Shown one piece after another: positions 42,949 through 51,802 of a stretch of DNA of 64,000 nucleotides (its first letter is position 1; each line of letters begins with the position of its first letter). The stretch is from positions 62,001-126,000 of the forward strand of contig BMQD01000001.1 of the NCBI GenBank assembly GCA_014647935.1, in the 5' to 3' direction. Under the pieces are notes generated by a model. The model was given only the letters and a program-made list of their open reading frames with translations, searched no databases and was not told where the DNA came from. The position numbers were made by a program, and so were the translations under genes. Source of the DNA: Planomonospora parontospora (lineage in GTDB: Bacteria > Actinomycetota > Actinomycetes > Streptosporangiales > Streptosporangiaceae).

Positions 42949-44040
42949 GTGCGCAGCACGATTCCGAAGATCGCCGTCGCGATGGGCGCACTGGTGCTGA
43001 CGGCGGCGGGCTGCGCCGTCGACGGCGCCTCCGCCTCCGAGCCGGCCGACCGCGGCACCGTCGGGATCACCCTGCCGACGACGGCCCGGCCGCGCTGGAT
43101 CAAGGACGGCGGCAGCATGAGGAAGCAGCTGGAGCTGCTCGGCTACAAGACCGACCTGCGGTACGCCGAAGACGACGCCGCCACCCAGGCCGACCAGGTC
43201 GAGGAGATGGTGGACAACGGGGTCAAGGCCCTGGTCATCGGCGCCGTCGACGGTCCCGTCCTGAAGGACGTGCTGGAGAGGGCGGCCGCGGACGACATCC
43301 CGGTGATCTCCTACGACCGGCTGCTCCGGGGCACGCCGGACGTCGACTACTACGCCACCTTCGACAACTTCCGGGTCGGCGTGCTGCAGGGCAGGGCCAT
43401 CGCCGACAGGCTCAAGCTCGCCACGGCCGAGGGACCCTTCAACCTCGAGTTGTTCGGCGGGTCGCCCACCGACAACAACGCCACGTTCTTCTTCAACGGC
43501 GCGATGAGCGTGCTGCAGCCCCACATCTCCTCCGGGAAGCTGGTGCTCAGGAGCGGCAAACGCGAGTTCGCCGACATCAGCACCGTCGGCTACGAGACGA
43601 AGCTGGCCCAGACCCGCATGACCGAGCTGCTGGAGAAGCACTACCGCTCGGCGTCCGTCCACGCGGTGCTCTCACCACTGGACCGGATGTCCCTGGGGAT
43701 CGTCGCGGCCCTCCAGGCGGACGGGTACGGCACCGCCGCCAAGCCCATGCCGGTCGTGACCGGGCAGGACGTGGAGGTGGACTCGGTGAAGCTGATCGCC
43801 GCGGGCAAGCAGAGCGCGACGGTGTTCAAGGACACCCGCGAGCTGGCCAAGGTCGCGGTGCGGATGACCGACATGCTGCTGCGCGGTGAGACGCCCGAGG
43901 TCAACGACACCGAGCAGTACCACAACGGCGCGAAGACCATGTCCACCTTCCTGCTGCAGCCGGTGGACGTCGACGAGTCGAACTACGAGCGCATCCTCAT
44001 CGACAGCGGCTACTACACCGCCGAGCAGATCAGCGGCTGA
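42949..44040 (+). CDS. Sugar-binding lipoprotein (ChvE-like), linked to chemoreceptor
   Basis: The 363-residue protein starts at GTG 42949 after GGAGGACGAGG. The lipoprotein signal ends LTAAGC. The binding protein shows VGITLPTTARPRWIKDGG, PVISYDRLLRGTPDVDYY and NNATFFFNGAMSVLQPH, the ChvE/XylF-type blocks for pentose or hexose binding. It is a paralogue of the lipoprotein at 56.8 kb but has no ABC ATPase or permease beside it. Instead the next gene, 94 bases on, is a chemoreceptor, so it may act as the sugar-sensing partner of that receptor, as ChvE and periplasmic binding proteins do elsewhere. Confidence 0.88.
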   Translation: MRSTIPKIAVAMGALVLTAAGCAVDGASASEPADRGTVGITLPTTARPRWIKDGGSMRKQLELLGYKTDLRYAEDDAATQADQVEEMVDNGVKALVIGAVDGPVLKDVLERAAADDIPVISYDRLLRGTPDVDYYATFDNFRVGVLQGRAIADRLKLATAEGPFNLELFGGSPTDNNATFFFNGAMSVLQPHISSGKLVLRSGKREFADISTVGYETKLAQTRMTELLEKHYRSASVHAVLSPLDRMSLGIVAALQADGYGTAAKPMPVVTGQDVEVDSVKLIAAGKQSATVFKDTRELAKVAVRMTDMLLRGETPEVNDTEQYHNGAKTMSTFLLQPVDVDESNYERILIDSGYYTAEQISG

Positions 44041-44134
44041 CCGCCCCGCGGACCGGGGCCCGGCCCGCCCCGGTCGTCGCCCCTGCGGCCACCCCGATCA
44101 TGACAGCGCCACCGGCGCGTAAGGAGCCCTTCCC

Positions 44135-45748
44135 GTGAACGTCCCGCCCGGCCACGCCCCCAAGCGCAGAGGAAAGCTGGCGACCGGCTTCCTCAACCGG
44201 CCCGTCGCCGTCAAACTCATGGCGCTGGTCGGCGCCAGCCTCCTGGCCCTGACGGCCTGCTTCGCCGTCACCGTCGTCAACAACCGTGCGGTCGACGCGG
44301 CGAACGAGCGCCTCAACCGGCTCAACGAGGCCAACGCCATCGTCCTGCAGCTGGACCGGATGGCCGCCGACCTGAAGGTCGGCGGACTGGAGTCGGTGGT
44401 CCGCGACGATCCCGCCCGGCAGCGGGAGACGCTCGACGCCCAGATCAAGAGCACCCGGGAGATGCTGGAGCGGCTGAAGGCCGTCGACGTCCCGGCCGGG
44501 CAGCGCGCCTCGGTGAGCCGCATCACGACGGTGTTCACCGAGTACATCGACGTCGTCGGGCACTTCGTCGACAACGCGGCGGCCGACCAGGCCCAGGCGC
44601 GGCGCAGCTGGCAGCAGGTCGGCGTCGACAACTACCTCACCGGCGCGGTGACCCGTAACGAGCGGGCCTTCTTCGCGCAGAGCATCGACCAGGCGAAGAC
44701 GGACGCCGCCGCCAGCCGTGAGCGGGCGACGCAGCTGATCCTCGCCACCGTGGTGGTCACCGCCGTCATCCTGGTCCTGCTGGCCCGTGTCGTGGTGATC
44801 TCGATCACCCGCCCGCTGCTGCGGGTGCGCCGTTCCCTGGCGGCCATGGCCGACGGTGACATGACGGTCACCAGCGACGTCACCACCACCGACGAGGTGG
44901 GCCAGATGGCCCGCGCCATGGACCAGGCGCAGGCCAGCGTCCGGAACGTGGTGGCCTCGGTGTCGGCCTCGGCGCAGGCGGTGGCCGCGGCGGCCCAGGA
45001 GATGGCCTCGGCCACCGACGCGGTGGCGGAATCGGCCCGGCGCGCCGCGTCCGAGGCGCAGGCCGTCTCCGACACGGCGGCGTCGGTGTCGGAGAACGTC
45101 GAGATGGTCGCCACCGGCTCCGAGGAGATGGGCGCCTCGATCCAGGAGATCGCCGGCAGCGCCCTGGGGGCCGCCCGGGTGGCCGGGCAGGCGGTGGAGG
45201 TCGCCGGCCAGACGACCGCGCAGATCGGCAAGCTGGGGGAGTCGTCCAGGGAGATCGCCACCGTGGTGGCGCTCATCACCTCGATCGCCGAGCAGACGAA
45301 CCTGCTCGCGCTCAACGCGACCATCGAGGCGGCGCGGGCGGGCGAGAGCGGCAAGGGGTTCGCCGTGGTCGCCAGCGAGGTCAAGGAACTGGCCCAGGAG
45401 ACCGCCCGGGCCACCGAGGACATCTCCCGGCGGGTGCAGGCAATTCAGGACGACACCGCGGGGGCCGTCACCGCGATCGGCCGGATCAGTTCGGTGATCG
45501 GGCAGATCAACGACTCCCAGGGCGTCATCGCCAGCGCGGTGGAGGAGCAGACGGCCACCACCAACGAGATGAGCCGCAGTGTCACGGCGGTGGCGGAGGG
45601 CTCCCGTGACATCGCGGAGAACATCGCCGAGATCGCGAACGCGTCGCGGACGACCACCGAGAGCGTCGCCCGCTCCCAGCAGGCCGTCGGCGAGCTCAAC
45701 GCGATGGCCCGCGAACTGCGGGACCTGGTGGCGCACTTCCGCTGCTGA
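44135..45748 (+). CDS. Methyl-accepting chemotaxis protein
   Basis: The 537-residue receptor starts at GTG 44135 with AAGGAG eight bases upstream. It has TM1 (about 25-47), an extracytoplasmic helical domain (about 50-195), TM2 (about 196-218), HAMP (about 219-272) and a long signalling coiled coil with the hairpin tip IAEQTNLLALNATIEAARAG and GKGFAVVASEVKELAQE. It signals through CheW/CheA, which are not in the window. A chemoreceptor implies flagellar motility (zoospores) or another Che-type output. Confidence 0.95.
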   Translation: MNVPPGHAPKRRGKLATGFLNRPVAVKLMALVGASLLALTACFAVTVVNNRAVDAANERLNRLNEANAIVLQLDRMAADLKVGGLESVVRDDPARQRETLDAQIKSTREMLERLKAVDVPAGQRASVSRITTVFTEYIDVVGHFVDNAAADQAQARRSWQQVGVDNYLTGAVTRNERAFFAQSIDQAKTDAAASRERATQLILATVVVTAVILVLLARVVVISITRPLLRVRRSLAAMADGDMTVTSDVTTTDEVGQMARAMDQAQASVRNVVASVSASAQAVAAAAQEMASATDAVAESARRAASEAQAVSDTAASVSENVEMVATGSEEMGASIQEIAGSALGAARVAGQAVEVAGQTTAQIGKLGESSREIATVVALITSIAEQTNLLALNATIEAARAGESGKGFAVVASEVKELAQETARATEDISRRVQAIQDDTAGAVTAIGRISSVIGQINDSQGVIASAVEEQTATTNEMSRSVTAVAEGSRDIAENIAEIANASRTTTESVARSQQAVGELNAMARELRDLVAHFRC

Positions 45749-45799
45749 CGCGTCCCGGCGTCCGGGCCTCGACCGGTGGAGCTCGGACGTCGGGACGCG
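45749..45799 (+). terminator. Hairpin terminator after chemoreceptor gene
   Basis: Sixteen-base arms at 45749-45764 and 45784-45799 pair with one mismatch, beginning directly after the stop codon. There is no U-tract. Confidence 0.7.
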
Positions 45800-45847
45800 C
45801 CGCCCGGGCCCCGATCGGCCCGGACTCCGGGACGCGCCGTCCGGGCT

Positions 45848-46387
45848 CTACCGGTCGAGGCCGTCGCCGAGCGGGCGGGTGGCCGCCGCGAGGCCGTGCA
45901 GCACCTCCCCGTCGAGCCGCATGACCTCGATCTCGTCGAGCGCGCGGGCGCGCAGGCGGCGGTAGAAGCGCAGGGCGGGGTCGTTGGTGCGCAGCACCCA
46001 CCACTCCAGGCGGCCGCAGCCGCGCTCCACCGCGAGCTGTGCGAGGTGGCCGAGCAGCGCCCGGCCCAGTCCGTCTCCCCGGTGCTCGGGGCGGACGTAC
46101 AGGTCGTCGAGGTGGATGCCGGGCCGGCCGAGGATGGTGCTGTAGGTGGGATAGAACAGGGCGAAGCCGGCCGGTCGCCCGTCGACCGTCGCGACGACGG
46201 CCTCGGCCACCGGACGCGGACCGAACAGGGCCTCCGCCAGGTCCTGCGGCCGGGATGTGACCTCTCCTGGGAACTCCTCGACCTCGGCGAGTTCGACGAC
46301 GAAGCGGTGCAGCACGTCGACGTCACCGGGCTCCGCCGGGCGGATGAGCGGCTTCGTGCGGATCTCGGGGGATTTCAGATCGTCCAC
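45848..46387 (-). CDS. GNAT acetyltransferase
   Basis: The protein of about 179 residues has LIRPAEPGDVDVLHRFV at the N-terminus, LDDLYVRPEHRGDGLGRALL (acetyl-CoA binding R/Q-x-x-G-x-G/A, here RGDGLG) and WVLRTNDPALRFYRRL typical of GNAT motif B. The substrate is unknown. The start is uncertain: GTG 46387 is preferred, with the frame open to 46459. It is divergent from the TetR gene across the 42-bp palindrome. Confidence 0.85.
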   Translation of the reverse strand: MDDLKSPEIRTKPLIRPAEPGDVDVLHRFVVELAEVEEFPGEVTSRPQDLAEALFGPRPVAEAVVATVDGRPAGFALFYPTYSTILGRPGIHLDDLYVRPEHRGDGLGRALLGHLAQLAVERGCGRLEWWVLRTNDPALRFYRRLRARALDEIEVMRLDGEVLHGLAAATRPLGDGLDR

Positions 46388-46489
46388 CGGGGCATTCTGC
46401 CGCACCCTGCCGGAGTCCTCAGCGCCCCAGTCCTCAACGCCCGGATGTCCGGCCTCCACGGGGACCGGCGGCCGGGACCCATGGTCACG

Positions 46490-46531
46490 CCTCCCTCATT
46501 TACGCTACTGTAGTAGCGTAAATGAGGGAGG
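46490..46531. promoter_or_regulatory. Perfect 19-bp inverted repeat, TetR operator/hairpin
   Basis: Arms 46490-46508 and 46513-46531 are exactly complementary around the spacer TGTA. The core is TTTACGCTAC and its complement. The right arm contains the GGGAGG ribosome site of the TetR gene, whose ATG is at 46537. The site is therefore a likely TetR-dimer operator and, if transcribed, a hairpin that hides the ribosome site. Confidence 0.8.
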
Positions 46532-46536
46532 CAGGA

Positions 46537-47169
46537 ATGAACCAGGCCCGGCGGGGACGGCCGCGTGACGCGCAGGTCGACGAGCGGGTGCTGCGAACGG
46601 CGGCCGGACTGCTCCTGGAGCGCGGCTACAACGGCTTGTCCATCGACGAGGTGGCCGAACGGGCCGGCGTCGCCAAGACCACGCTCTACCGCCGCTGGCC
46701 GACCAAGGACCACCTGGCCGTCGCGGTGGTGGCCCGGCTCCAGGACGACGACGGCATCGACGACACCGGTGACATCCGGCGGGACCTGACCGACTACATG
46801 GAGAAGATCGCCGACGCGCTCAACCGCATGCGCTCGGCCGGGAGGACAGCCGGACGCGACGACCGGTCGGCGGGGGTCGTGGCCGAACTCGTCGCCGCCG
46901 GTGCGCGCCACGACGACATCGGGGAGATGGGCCGCCAGGTCTACGCCCGGCGCAACGCGCTGGCCCTCGGGCTCATCGAGCGGGCGCGCCTGCGCGGGGA
47001 ACTGCGGGCCGACCTCGACGCCGCCGTGCTCCTCGACCAGCTCGCCGGGGCCCTCTACTACCGCGTTCTGGTCACCGGAGCGCCGGTGGACCGCGCCTAC
47101 GCCGAACGCCTCGTGGCCGCCGCGCTCGACGGCGCGATGAACCGGAAGGAAATCCCCCCGTGTCCGTGA
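46537..47169 (+). CDS. TetR-family regulator
   Basis: The 210-residue protein has an N-terminal HTH (about 15-65; LRTAAGLLLERGYNGLSIDE, AGVAKTTLYRRWPTKDHL) and a C-terminal TetR_C-type domain ending in LDQLAGALYYRVLVTGAPVD. I chose ATG 46537 over ATG 46522 because the GGGAGG just upstream fits it. It is probably autoregulated by the palindrome overlapping its ribosome site. Its stop overlaps the GTG of the secreted hydrolase gene, which it should co-express and regulate. Confidence 0.92.
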   Translation: MNQARRGRPRDAQVDERVLRTAAGLLLERGYNGLSIDEVAERAGVAKTTLYRRWPTKDHLAVAVVARLQDDDGIDDTGDIRRDLTDYMEKIADALNRMRSAGRTAGRDDRSAGVVAELVAAGARHDDIGEMGRQVYARRNALALGLIERARLRGELRADLDAAVLLDQLAGALYYRVLVTGAPVDRAYAERLVAAALDGAMNRKEIPPCP

Positions 47170-49132
47170 AGGGTCTCGTCATCGGTTCCGTGTCCCTGGC
47201 TCTGGCCGCCCTCGCCGCCGGTGCACCGGTGCACCGGTGCCCGGCGCGCCGGCCGCCGCCCCGGCGCACGCCGGACCGCCTCCCCGCCCCGCCGGCGTTT
47301 CGTCCGCTGCGCCTTCCTCCGCGTCTTTCTCCCCGTTTTCCTCCGAGCCTTCCCCCGTGTCGTCCGCTGCGCCTTCCTCGGTGCGCGCCGCGCCGGTGCT
47401 GGAGGACCACCCGTGTCCCGTGCGGGTCCCGCCGGGCACCCGGTGCGGCTATCTGGTGGTCCCGCAGCGCCGCGACGTGCCGCAGGGGCCCACCGTCAAG
47501 GTGGGCTTCGCCGTACACCGCTCGACCGCGCCCGGCCGCGGCGCGGATCCGATCGTCTACACCAGCGGAGGTCCGGCGTCGGGCTCGATCCCCCTCACCG
47601 GCTACCTCGCCGACATGTTCCCCGACCGCGACGTGGTCGTGCTGGAGCAGCGCGGCAGCAGGTGGTCGCAGCCCCGGTTGGACTGCCCGGAGACGGTCCG
47701 CGCCGTGCTGGACACGCTCGCCACCCCCGGCCAGGCGGGGCAGGAGAGGGGCGTGATCGCCGTCGGAGCGACGGCGTGCCGCGACCGCCTCGGAGTGGAC
47801 CTGAGGGGATTCCGAACCGGGGAGATCGCCGCCGACGTGGTGGATCTGCGGCAGGCTCTGGGATACGCGCGCTGGAATCTGTTCGGGGTCAGCTACTCGA
47901 CCCGCTCCATGCTCGCGGCCGCCGCCGCGGACCCGCAGGGCACCCGCTCGGTGGTGCTGGACTCCTTCCTGCCTGCCGGCAAGGACTGGTACGACGACGC
48001 CGCCCGCGACCTGACCGAGGCGATCGGGAGGCTCGCCGGTCAGCGCTGGCCGGACCTGCCGGCGCGGTTCGAGCGGATGGTCGACCGGCTGAACCGCGAC
48101 CCGGCGGTCGTGACGACCGACGACCCCCTGACCGGAAGGACGATCACCGTCCGGCTCACCGGCGACGACGTGGCGACGGTGATCGGCGAGGCCCTGCGCG
48201 AGGCCGAGGTGGTCCCGATCGTGCCCGTGCTGATCGACGGGCTGGCGGACGGCCGCGACGACCTGCTCCAGCCGCTGGCCGACGCGGCCGGCTCCGGGCT
48301 GACCAGCCACGAGTTCGGCCTCTACCACGCCGTCCAGTGCCAGGACGAGGCGCCCGACAACGCGTTCGCGCCCGCGCGGCCGCAGCTGTTCACCGTGGTG
48401 CACGACCAGGCGGTGTGCGACGCCTGGAAGCTGCCCGGCGCACCCGCCGCCGAGGCCGTCACCACGGCGCCCGTCCTGGTGGTGGGAGGCCGGTACGACC
48501 CGACGACGCCCACCCGCACCGCGGAGCCCGCCGCCCGGGCACTGCCGAACGCCCGGTTCGTGGAGTTCGCCGGGGTCGGGCACGCGGTGTTCCTGTCCAG
48601 CCGGTGCGGCCGGCAGACCATCGCCGCCTTCGTCGCCGATCCCGCGGCGGCCCCGCCCTGCGACCCCGCCCGGGCGGCCCACCGGGTGATCGGGCCGGAG
48701 CGGCTCCACCTCACCACGGCGGTGTACCGGGCGCAGCGGGAGCCCTGGACACTGCTGCCCTTCGGCTTGTTCGTCCTGACCGCGCTGGTGCAGCTCGGTG
48801 TGGGGCTGGCGCGCCCGCGCCGGCGCCTTCCCGCGCTGGTGGCGGGGGTGTGCGGCCTGACGCTGGCCGGGCTGACGGCCGACGCGCTGTACGGCGTGAT
48901 CAAGGAGAACGAGGTCGTGCTGGGGATGGGGGTCCCCGCCGCCGTGCCGTGGTACGGCCTGTTGGCCTGGGCCGGTCTGGCCGTCACACTGGCGGCCGCC
49001 TGGCGGGCGCGGACCGCCCGCGCCTCCCGGCGGACGGGCGCGGGCGGGCTCCTCCGTGACCCGGCGGCGGCCCACCTCCTCGCCGCGGTGATCGCCGCCG
49101 GTTTCCTGGCCTGGTGGCACCTGCACCTGTGA
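47160..49132 (+). pseudogene. Secreted alpha/beta hydrolase, signal peptide out of frame
   Basis: GTG 47160 (AAGGAA seven bases upstream) opens a good Sec signal peptide (positively charged VKG start, then an Ala/Leu/Val core to about 47220). The hydrolase body runs in another frame from about 47237 to 49132. Removing one unit of the 8-bp repeat at 47218-47240 joins both into about 654 residues. The body is TAP/prolyl-aminopeptidase-like: YTSGGPASGS (oxyanion loop), nucleophile elbow FGVSYSTR, VLVVGGRYDPTTP (Asp) and GVGHAVF (His). The C-terminus has about four transmembrane helices (from WTLLPFGLFVLTALVQ to AAHLLAAVIAAGF), unusual for the family. It may be an ON/OFF slippage locus, a recent mutation or a sequencing error. 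It is coupled to the upstream TetR gene. Confidence 0.75.
47218..47240. repeat. 8-bp tandem repeat CCGGTGCA at signal peptide boundary
   Basis: Two exact copies of CCGGTGCA (47218-47225, 47226-47233) and a third with one change (47234-47241). Because eight is not a multiple of three, gain or loss of one unit changes the reading frame of the hydrolase. Confidence 0.9.
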
Positions 49133-49195
49133 AGGCGGTGGCGGGGCCAGGACGGGGGCGCGGCGTCGGCCGCGGGTGGCGGGCCGGGGACGGCG

Positions 49196-49666
49196 TCAGC
49201 CGCGGGTGGCGGGCGGCCAGCCGTGGCCCCAGCCGCCCTGCACCATGGTCTGGAACGCCCATCCGTCGGCGGTGCGCACCAGCAGATCGGCGTAGCGGGT
49301 CGACTGCCGGTTCCCCTCCTCATCGGTCATCGTCGTCTCCGTCTCGACGAGCACGAGGTTGGCGGTGAGGAAGCGCGGGGTCCGGACGGACTCCATCGCC
49401 AGGCCGGCCGTGCCGCCGCCCATGACCTCGGTCATCACCTCGACGAACTCCTCGCGGCTCCACTGCCGGACGGCGGCGGAGCCGCCGGGCACGTCGGTGG
49501 CCAGGTTGAGCGGGAAGACCGCCAGGCCGGCGATCTCCTCGACCGCGCCCCGCTCGGCCAGCGCGTCGTACCCGGCGAACCACGCCTCGATCGCCGCCAC
49601 GTCCTCGGCACTCGGTGCGAACACCCCGTTCTCCGTGCCGTCCTGTCTCGCTGCGGTCTGCTCCAC
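49196..49666 (-). CDS. SnoaL/NTF2-like small protein
   Basis: The 156-residue protein has SAEDVAAIEAWFAGYDALAE, VLVETETTMTDEEGN and YADLLVRTADGWAFQTMVQGG, the alpha+beta cone of NTF2/DUF4440 (SgcJ/EcaC-type) proteins. No catalytic residue can be assigned and the ligand is unknown. It stands alone, convergent with the hydrolase gene. Confidence 0.75.
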   Translation of the reverse strand: MEQTAARQDGTENGVFAPSAEDVAAIEAWFAGYDALAERGAVEEIAGLAVFPLNLATDVPGGSAAVRQWSREEFVEVMTEVMGGGTAGLAMESVRTPRFLTANLVLVETETTMTDEEGNRQSTRYADLLVRTADGWAFQTMVQGGWGHGWPPATRG

Positions 49667-49741
49667 TGCCTTCTCCTTACGTCAGAACCTTCTCGTGCAG
49701 CGTACCGTACACCGTACGGAAATGGGGTGCGACTTTTCGGC

Positions 49742-49996
49742 GGGATCACCGTCGCCGGGATGGGGGGCGGCCGGCTCGGCCCGGCTCGCGTCAAGCGGCA
49801 GCTGGCCCTGCACCTCGCCGATCTCGACCGGCGCGGGCTGCTGCGGCTGGGCGATCCCGACGTCGCGGCCGTCCACTACTCCGCGCTCACCGGCTCGGCC
49901 TGGGGCTCCGCCCTCGAACCCGACCCGTCGGCGGAACGAGCCGCCGAACTCATGAACCTCGCGGTCGCCGCCTTCCTGCACGGATACGCGAGATGA
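49742..49996 (+). pseudogene. C-terminal remnant of a TetR-family regulator
   Basis: About 84 residues resemble the ligand domain of TetR regulators (LALHLADLDRRGLLRLGDPD, then VAAVHYSALTGSAWGSAL and MNLAVAAFLHGYA). There is no HTH upstream in any frame, so the 5' part has been lost. It lies next to the promoter region of the NTF2-like gene, which may once have been its target. Confidence 0.55.
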
Positions 49997-50216
49997 CCCC
50001 CCGTTCCCGTGCGGGTCGTCTCCTTCCCGCTCCTCCGTCCGCCCCGGCGTCCGCCGGTGTCCCCGGACCTGGTCCCGGCCGGTGCGCCGCCGCCTGACCG
50101 GGCGGATGCCGCCGCCTCGGGGGAGGTGGCGAGGCCGGCGGCCGGGCCCTGTCCGCGACCGTGCAGGGATCGCCGTACGGCAGGCCCGAGGTGAACGGAG
50201 TCCCCGGCCCGGAGGA

Positions 50217-50543
50217 CTAGACCGCGGACCGTTTGCGGGCCGCGGCGACGACGCTGTCCAGGAGCCCGGGGAAGAGGGTGTCGAGGTCGTCGCGGCGCAG
50301 CGAGCTCAGTTTCGAGGTGCCGTGGTAGACCTGTCGGATGACCCCGGCCTCGCGCAGGACGCGGTAGTGGTGGGTGCCGGTGGACTTGCTGACGGCGAGC
50401 TCGATCTCCGAGCAGGGGACGCCCCGCCCGGACTCGGCGAGGAAGCGCACGATCCCCAGGCGCATGGGGTCGGCGAGGGCGTGCAGCACCGCCTCCAGCC
50501 GGATCTCCTCGATGCTCGGATGCTCCAGGATCCGTGCGGACAT
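50217..50543 (-). CDS. ArsR-family winged-helix regulator
   Basis: The 108-residue protein starts at ATG 50543, with GGGGG-rich ribosome site upstream. EAVLHALADPMRLGIVRFLAES and GTHHYRVLREAGVIRQVYHGT are typical of ArsR HTH domains. There is no metal-binding cysteine motif in the usual alpha-3 position, so it probably senses a small molecule or redox state. It is divergent from the old yellow enzyme gene and likely represses it through the ATCGTA repeats between them. Confidence 0.9.
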   Translation of the reverse strand: MSARILEHPSIEEIRLEAVLHALADPMRLGIVRFLAESGRGVPCSEIELAVSKSTGTHHYRVLREAGVIRQVYHGTSKLSSLRRDDLDTLFPGLLDSVVAAARKRSAV

Positions 50544-50587
50544 CGGCGACCCCCTTCTCCTCGTCCCGGCTCGATCGTACGACATCC

Positions 50588-50627
50588 ATCGTAGTTTGAC
50601 ATTTATCGTAGTACGATGATTATCGTA
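50588..50627. promoter_or_regulatory. ATCGTA repeat operator of ArsR regulator / OYE promoter
   Basis: Three ATCGTA hexamers (50588, 50605 and 50622, spaced 17 bases apart) include a palindrome ATCGTAGTACGAT (50605-50617). A -35-like TTGACA lies at 50596-50601. The 17-base phasing and the overlap with the promoter suggest repressor dimers covering both divergent promoters. Confidence 0.65.
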
Positions 50628-50681
50628 TAAAAGTCGGACTCCGGACGAGCCGTCCCCCCGAACGATCGAGAAGAGGTCCCC

Positions 50682-51773
50682 ATGCTGTTCGAGCCCATCA
50701 CCCTGCGGTCCCTGACGGTCCCCAACCGGATCTGGATGGCGCCGATGTGCCAGTACTCCGCCGCGACCGACGGCCCGGAGACCGGAGTGCCGCACGACTG
50801 GCACCTCTCCCACCTCGCCGCCCGGGCGGTGGGCGGCGCCGGGCTGATCCTCACCGAGGCCACGGCGGTCTCCCCGGAGGGCCGGATCAGCCCGGCCGAC
50901 CTCGGGCTGTGGAACGGGCGGCAGGAGGAGGCGTTCACCCGGATCACCCGGCTCCTCAAGGAGCACGGAACGGTGCCCGGCATCCAGCTCGCGCACGCCG
51001 GGCGCAAGGCCTCCACCGGCCCGACCTGGCGCGGCGGAGGGCCGGTCGGCGAGGCCGACGGCGGCTGGCTGCCGGTCGCGCCGAGCCCGCTCCCGTTCGC
51101 GCCCGGCCACCCGGTCCCGCACGAGTTGACGGCGGACGAGATCCAGCGGGTCGTCGGCGACTTCGCCCGGGCGGCGGAGCGCGCGCTGCGGGCCGGCTTC
51201 CAGGTCGCGGAGGTGCACGGCGCGCACGGCTACCTGATCGGGGAGTTCCTCTCCCCGCACAGCAACCACCGCACCGACGGCTACGGCGGCTCGTTCGACG
51301 GCCGCGTCCGCCTCGCCCTCGAGGTCGTCGACGCCGTGCGGGCCGTCTGGCCCGAGGACCTGCCGGTGTTCTTCCGCGTCTCGGCCACCGACTGGCTCAC
51401 CGAGAACCCCGAGGACGAGCGGGAGGGCTGGACCGCCGACGACACCGTCCGCCTGGCCAAGGAACTGCTCGCCCGCGGCGTGGACCTGCTCGACACCTCC
51501 ACCGGCGGCAACGCCCCCGGCGCGCGGATCCCCACCGGCCCCGGCTACCAGGTGCCGTTCGCGGCCCGGGTCCGCGCCGAGACCGACCTGCCGGTCGCCG
51601 CCGTCGGCGAGATCACCGAGCCGCGCCAGGCCGAGGAGATCGTCGCCTCCGGCCAGGCCGACGCCGTACTGCTCGGCCGCGAGCTGCTGCGCAACCCCTA
51701 CTGGCCGAACCTGGCCGCCCGCGAGCTGGGCGCGCAGCCCCGCTGGCCCGACCAGTACCACCGCGCGGTCTGA
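50682..51773 (+). CDS. NADH:flavin oxidoreductase, YqjM-type old yellow enzyme
   Basis: The 363-residue FMN enzyme has NRIWMAPMCQYSA (the redox-sensing Cys of the thermophilic-like/YqjM class), QLAHAGRKAS, the His pair in AEVHGAHGYLIGEFLSPHSN and the C-terminal phosphate-binding ADAVLLGRELLRNPYWP. It reduces activated C=C bonds of enones with NAD(P)H. The -35 TTGACA and ATCGTA repeats upstream suggest control by the divergent ArsR protein. Confidence 0.95.
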   Translation: MLFEPITLRSLTVPNRIWMAPMCQYSAATDGPETGVPHDWHLSHLAARAVGGAGLILTEATAVSPEGRISPADLGLWNGRQEEAFTRITRLLKEHGTVPGIQLAHAGRKASTGPTWRGGGPVGEADGGWLPVAPSPLPFAPGHPVPHELTADEIQRVVGDFARAAERALRAGFQVAEVHGAHGYLIGEFLSPHSNHRTDGYGGSFDGRVRLALEVVDAVRAVWPEDLPVFFRVSATDWLTENPEDEREGWTADDTVRLAKELLARGVDLLDTSTGGNAPGARIPTGPGYQVPFAARVRAETDLPVAAVGEITEPRQAEEIVASGQADAVLLGRELLRNPYWPNLAARELGAQPRWPDQYHRAV

Positions 51774-51802
51774 CCCTCCGGGGCGTCCTCCATGGCGAGG
51801 CC

